DNA from: Stromatinia cepivora
Lineage: Eukaryota; Ascomycota; Leotiomycetes; Helotiales; Sclerotiniaceae
Direction of reading: 5' to 3'
NCBI GenBank assembly: GCA_014898415.1
Contig: RCTD01000007.1
Span: 1,798,001 to 1,862,000 of the forward strand
Length of the DNA: 64,000 nucleotides
Notes under the pieces: generated by a model
What the model was told of the DNA's origin: nothing
What the model saw: only the letters and a program-made list of their open reading frames with translations
Databases searched by the model: none
Shown here: in pieces, positions 59,843-64,000 of the stretch
How the letters are laid out: each line of letters begins with the position of its first letter
Numbering within the stretch: the stretch's first letter is position 1
Translations under genes and position numbers: made by a program

Positions 59843-60091
59843 ATGAAGTCCAAGGAGGTATTATGCAAAGGCCAGCCACAATCTCAGCCAGCCAAGGCGG
59901 AGCCAGGGGCGGAATGCGGGACGGGGCCCAAGGCGAACTCAGCAGCACCCAAGAGAGAAACTGTCAAACCAGAGCAAAAAGAGCCAGCAAGTTCTAGTAC
60001 AAAGGAAATGGACATATGCCCTTGCTGCGAAGCAACTGCATTCTTTGGTGCATGCTACTTTTGCAGTCATAATACGGGTATCGGATTGTGA
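59843..60091 (+). CDS. Small protein with Cys-rich tail
   Basis: 82 aa, single exon, ATG in ACAAGATGAAG after a long leader rich in C/A (CTACCTACCATATACACTATC), typical of fungal mRNAs. The first 50 residues are low-complexity Lys/Pro/Glu/Ala-rich and probably disordered. The C-terminal MDICPCCEATAFFGACYFCS carries CPCC and, eleven residues on, a CYFC pair, a possible four-Cys zinc site, ending HNTGIGL. No signal peptide. I recognise no named family. Short CPCC-ended proteins of this plan might be membrane-associated through a palmitoylated Cys cluster or bind zinc; both are inference. Confidence 0.55.
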   Translation: MKSKEVLCKGQPQSQPAKAEPGAECGTGPKANSAAPKRETVKPEQKEPASSSTKEMDICPCCEATAFFGACYFCSHNTGIGL

Positions 60092-60408
60092 TAAAATCAT
60101 ATTGGGGACAACGGATGGATTGGGGACTTTTTTCAAGCTGCGGGATACCAGCGCCGGGATGGGAAATTGTTTTGTATTGCTAGGCAAGCTGGGTATGAGG
60201 CTCTACGTGTTCTTATTCTAATAGTCGCTCTTTGGGTGCAAGCATACTTTGTGTGCATTTCTGGCTCTTTTGCGCAATCGAGGGCCGCGCAATCTAGTGC
60301 ATTCATTCATCCACTTTGATGCACTAAATAAAGATAAAACACGCATTTTTTATCACTTAATCATAACATGCCTTCATCGCTATCCGTGCTTGTCTCTATT
60401 CATCATCT

Positions 60409-60911
60409 TCATCCGTTGTCATCATCATCATCGTCATCGTCATCGTCATCATCATTATCCTCCACCATCCCACTCTGCTCACGGTATCCCTCAAATGTCG
60501 TCCCCTTCATCTCACCCTCCTTTCCATCTCCCTTTGCATCGCCTTCTCTCTCTTCCAACGAATCCGCCGTTCCCATTCCCTCCATCATCTCATCCTTCTC
60601 CAAAGCTAGCGTCTTCACACTCTCTACCACCCTTTTATGCTCCCCCTTCTCCCGCTTCACCCCATTCATCTTCTGAATCTTCTTGTTCCTTTTCTCTTTT
60701 CTTTCCTCTAGCTTTGCCTGCTTCTTCGTTTGTTCCTTTTGCCCTTTTTTCTACATAGTAATTAGCTATGGCCTTGCCAAAAAGACATCCACGCGCAGAA
60801 TGTAATCTCTGAATTTCAAAACAATGAAATAGTGTAACTTGCCTCCAGTTTCTTTTTCCTGGTATGCGTCATAGAAGACGCAGGAGCACCTGGTCGGATG
60901 CTTGAATCCAT
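60409..60911 (-). CDS. Charged protein with C-terminal poly-Asp, GC-AG intron
   Basis: Two exons, 60911-60843 and 60750-60409, give 136 aa. Exon 1 encodes MDSSIRPGAPASSMTHTRKK and KLE. Exon 2 starts KKGQKEQTKKQAKLEERKEK, a basic helix, continues through VVESVKTLALEKDEMMEG to an acidic region, and ends in a run of twelve Asp. The intron (60842-60751) has donor GCAAGT, the usual context for GC-AG introns, a GCTAAT branch region and ATGTAG acceptor, phase 0. The poly-Asp tract comes from a GAT/GAC trinucleotide repeat and may vary between strains. The basic-then-acidic plan resembles small nuclear or ribosome-biogenesis proteins, but no family is recognised. The open plus-strand Ser/Pro-rich frame here is a shadow. 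Confidence 0.65.
60418..60463. repeat. TCA/TCG trinucleotide microsatellite
   Basis: Uninterrupted (TCATCATCG)-type repeat encoding the poly-Asp tail on the minus strand. Confidence 0.8.
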
Positions 60912-61069
60912 TTTGTATTGGATTCGAATGGTGGTGGAACAAGGGGAGTGGGTCGAAATGATGGTTGTTGCTTGAGGAAGGGAATTTGACTCAAACGCAA
61001 AAGTTATTATTATGAAAGGCTGTAATCGTAGCCTCATTAATTCAGATGAGGACCTGGTAGGGTTCAATC

Positions 61070-62509
61070 ATATATGTTTGGACAATTAGTAATATCATTC
61101 GATAAATATTAAATGAGAATCTCTCAATCTTCGTCTGCTTTACAAACAATATACTATCAAAAGTATGCAAGTCTCGAGAATTCGGTTTCAATCTATATTG
61201 CTTTTGAATATCTTCTTAAAACCCTTCTAGAATACGAAACAGGATTTCTTCATCTTTCTTTTTTTCTTAAAGTACATTCTTAAATATTTTAGAAAATCAA
61301 ATAAGATATTCATTAATACTTATTTTATTCTACAATACTTCTTGAACGTTTTCCTGAGAAATTGAGCTAATCTCTTCAATCTTTATCTTCATCTCGAATA
61401 TTTTTCTAGCCTCTCTTTTGAAAATTAAATAAGAGTTCTCTAATTTCTTATCTCTATTCGAATATTTGAATACTATTTTATAAATTTTATTAAACTTCAA
61501 GAATAAAATATATCACTTTTATTCTACGACAAGAAGCTTAATTAACCCTTGTCTTTTTGATACGACAAGGGTTAATTAAACTATTTATCTTCTTTTAATT
61601 TTCTATTAGAAATTTAAAAGCTTTAATTCTTATCTTTTAATCATTAAATATTAATTAGAATATTCTGATTTCAAGAAAATTTTAATTTTTATAAAAGTAT
61701 ATTTTTTGAAATTTTTTTTTAATCTTTTCAATCAATTATTATAATTTTCTTTTTAGTATTTCTAAAAATATATTTTTTATTTTTTCCAAAAAAATAAGAT
61801 CTTTTAGAATATTATTATTATTTTTAGATTTTTCAAAAATTCCTTTTTGAATTATCTAAAAAAATTATTTTAAAATCTTTTAAAAATATTTCGATTATAA
61901 TTATATTATAATATATTATTTATAAATAATATATATATTTTTTATAAATTTCTTTGAATTTAATAATAATAATAATATTATTTTTCTTTAATATAATTTA
62001 TAAATATTTTTTATTTTTTTTATAATTTAAATAATACTAAGAATAATTAAAATATTTAATATATAAAAAAAGAGGAAAAAAAGTTAGAAGTCAGTTAATA
62101 ACTCACCCATTCTAATATTTATTAATATTAAAATAAATAGAAACAGAATAGATCAATTCTAATTGGCTTAAATATAAGATAGCCGAGTTAATTTTATCTA
62201 AACATCAACTTATCAAAAAGAATGTCGAAAAAATCCAAGGAATTAAATGAAACATAAATAATAAAAGAATAGAAAAATCAAACTTATTGTTTAAATTAGA
62301 AAAATTGAAGAACCGTCTACTCATTACTCTTTTATAAACAAATTCTGGTTTAGATCCACGATAACTCATTTATATTACTATAATATTAAAACAAAAAAAA
62401 AGTAGGCATCTAGTTATATATACAATCATTAACCCAACTAACCACGTTAATATAGATCTAGAGTATCTTTTATATAGCTTGCAGATAAAACCACAAATAC
62501 TTGTACTTG
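61070..62509. other. AT-rich RIP-type region
   Basis: Composition falls abruptly after ~61.08 kb. No coding or clear repeat boundaries until 62510. A 19-bp inverted pair CTTAATTAACCCTTGTC...ACAAGGGTTAATTAA around 61534-61580 forms a strong hairpin. Confidence 0.45.
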
Positions 62510-62725
62510 TATTACAGCAGTGGTAGAGGCCTTAGGTAATACAATAATATTCTACAAAGGAGGAAAGAAAGTGCTAGGAAAAATGCCGATTATATAGTGA
62601 ATAAATATATCACAAGAAATGATTACTATATCAACTCAATTAACCATTCGTCAAGAGTGGCGTCACTTTTGGTGTGACAGAATATCTAAAGTATTTATAA
62701 TAATATCTTTTTTTTTTAAAAAACA
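62510..62725 (+). repeat. LTR-like repeat F, copy 2, interrupted by micro-element
   Basis: TATTACAGCAGTGG...AAAAAACA, aligning with 16258-16431. It contains the 72-bp element at 62608-62679. Right of the insertion the alignment resumes (ATCTAAAGTATTTATA against ATCTGAAGTATTTATA). Confidence 0.6.
62608..62679. mobile_element. 72-bp TG...CA micro-element, copy 2
   Basis: TATCACAAGAAATG...GGTGTGACA; differs from 50451-50522 only by transitions. Flanks AAATA (62603-62607) and GAATA (62680-62684) are RIP variants of the empty-site GGATA at 16352-16356. Confidence 0.85.
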
Positions 62726-63059
62726 TATCGAAATATAAATCACGTGCATAGTAACCGATTTCCCTACATCGTGCACGACCCTATATCTTGTATGCACTTT
62801 TAATTTTATAAAATATCAACCACTATAGATGGATATAGCGACAATATACCTTCAAAGATTTGTATAAAGTTTGTATTAGTTCAAATTAAAGGGGAAAAGC
62901 ATCCTAAATATATTCAAATAACAAATTTCTTCAAAATCAATTATTCAATACTTTTTTGATACTATAAAGACAAAACTATCTCCTGTAATATTATATATAT
63001 TGAAACTTATTAATCTTTTTTAAAAAAATAAAAAGAAATTTTAATCGATCAAATTAACA

Positions 63060-63987
63060 AATTGATATAAAGATCTATACCCCTTACAAATTGTATAATC
63101 AAAAATTTTGTGGAAAAGATTATAGGCTGTTCTTTAGAGAAGAATTGGATAACAAATTTCGTAAAAAGGTATAAAATATATCTTCAAAATCGATATCTTT
63201 GATGTATTGATAATTTGTATATGAAAATTGATAATATTGTTGTATTTGAGTATTTTTATGATTTGATTTGAATTATTTTGTATTATTGTTGAATTTTATT
63301 ATTTAAAAGAGTTATATTAATACCCCTCTTTTTTTCATTTAGTTGATAAAAATAATTACAAAATACAATATATCATTCAAGAATATATATAATTAAAATG
63401 AAAAAGGCTTTATGATTGATCTAGGAAGGATTATGAAAAGGATAATGAATGCTAGTGCATATGATCGTGGTAGAACTACAAAAGCTAGGCAGGATGGATC
63501 GAGAGAGTTTATCATCCTTTTAATATGTATATATGCCGATAATACGGTTATTCTATTTATTCTAATTTATAAAGGGGAATCTGGAGATCTATAGGATATA
63601 TAGATTGATGAAATAAGAATGAAGGATCAGGTTTATTTCGGAGTTTCAAGCAATGAATGATCATCGAATATATTCGGCCTCATCTAGCTTAATAAAATCT
63701 TTCAATATTATACTCATTCAAAAACAGAGAAAGGATATTGTTTATTAATTGTAGATAATTATTCTAATTATATAAATATAGAATTTATATCGAAATATAA
63801 TGAATTGAAGATTATTTTATTGATTCTCCCTTTTTACTTTATATATCGATTCCAATCTTTTGATATAAACTATTTCCTTTCTTTTTCGATGAATTATGAT
63901 ATAGAACTCAATAATTTAATATACAAAAGCAAAAATATTATTGGAATATCGAAATATAATTTTTGGATGATATTTAAGGTTATTTGA
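63060..63987 (+). pseudogene. pogo/Fot-type DDE transposase, RIP-inactivated, runs toward window end
   Basis: One plus frame from ~63.36 kb to 63987 reads through with stops but no frameshift: KYNISFKNIYN, NEKGFMIDLGRIMKR, YDRGRTTKARQDGSREFIIL (open frame 63412-63594), YKGESGDL, YFGVSSNE, EKGYCLLIVDNYSNYINIEF, SFDINYFLSFS, IGISKYNFWMIF. This is the DDE-1 superfamily catalytic core of pogo/Fot1 elements: (W)DEKGF, LIVD.HSSH, LQPLDVGLFSPL. The first catalytic Asp has become Asn and the preceding Trp a stop, both expected G-to-A changes. The upstream part to ~63.06 kb is a decayed N-terminal HTH-type region. Such transposases cut and paste at TA sites. The 3' end lies outside the window. Confidence 0.75.
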
Positions 63988-64000
63988 ATTCAATCTGTTA

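Noticed and set aside
60249..60758. 169-codon plus-strand Ser/Pro/His-rich frame
   Set aside because: Low-complexity shadow of the minus-strand poly-Asp gene, which has a consistent exon structure.

Overview
The window looks like a chromosome arm of a filamentous ascomycete (Pezizomycotina, perhaps a leotiomycete; class not proven). Normal-composition segments carry short-intron nuclear genes (introns mostly 50-100 bp, GTRNGT donors). Between them lies a block of about 35 kb of extremely AT-rich, stop-riddled retrotransposon DNA. The changes between repeat copies are mostly G-to-A and C-to-T, the mark of repeat-induced point mutation (RIP). No rRNA, tRNA or CRISPR was recognised.

Left gene segment (1-16.2 kb): mitochondrial phosphate carrier (-), small CBS-type protein (+), ribosomal protein eL13 (-), BTB/POZ-like protein (-), charged coiled-coil protein (+), a small gene with an odd start (-), a weak Cys-rich ORF (-) and a DHCR24/DWF1-like FAD oxidoreductase (+).

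Retrotransposon block (16.3-51.5 kb): two copies of one Ty1/Copia family in opposite orientation (A, 17650-23145, minus; B, 40499-49898, plus). B carries a nested Ty3/Gypsy-type element with gag and protease only (C, 40958-44857). A second, larger Copia element (K, 31559-39794, minus) has 309-bp LTRs and TTATA target-site duplications (TSDs). One Ty3/Gypsy chromovirus (D) is cut in two: 5' LTR and gag at 51545-49899 on minus, protease-RT-RNaseH-integrase-chromodomain and 3' LTR at 23146-29046 on plus. The TSDs of A and B are exchanged as reverse complements, and the two halves of D share one TSD (AATCA). The simplest reading is an inversion of the 17.4 kb between A and B by recombination between them, unless it is an assembly error. 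K and D each carry a decayed antisense reading frame between pol and the 3' LTR.

Right gene segment (51.9-61 kb): an un-RIPed Copia integrase fragment, a hypothetical gene remnant (-), an SRPK-like kinase with a GC-AG intron (+), a 494-bp hAT-like MITE with 8-bp TSD, a small putative secreted protein (-), a small protein with a Cys-rich tail (+) and a poly-Asp protein with another GC-AG intron (-). The last 3 kb is AT-rich again. It holds an LTR-like repeat also present at 16.3 kb, a second copy of a 72-bp TG...CA micro-element, and a decayed pogo/Fot-type DDE transposase running to the window end.

The genes do not form a pathway; the carrier, eL13, kinase and reductase are ordinary dispersed fungal genes. 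The scientific content lies mainly in the nested and rearranged repeat block.
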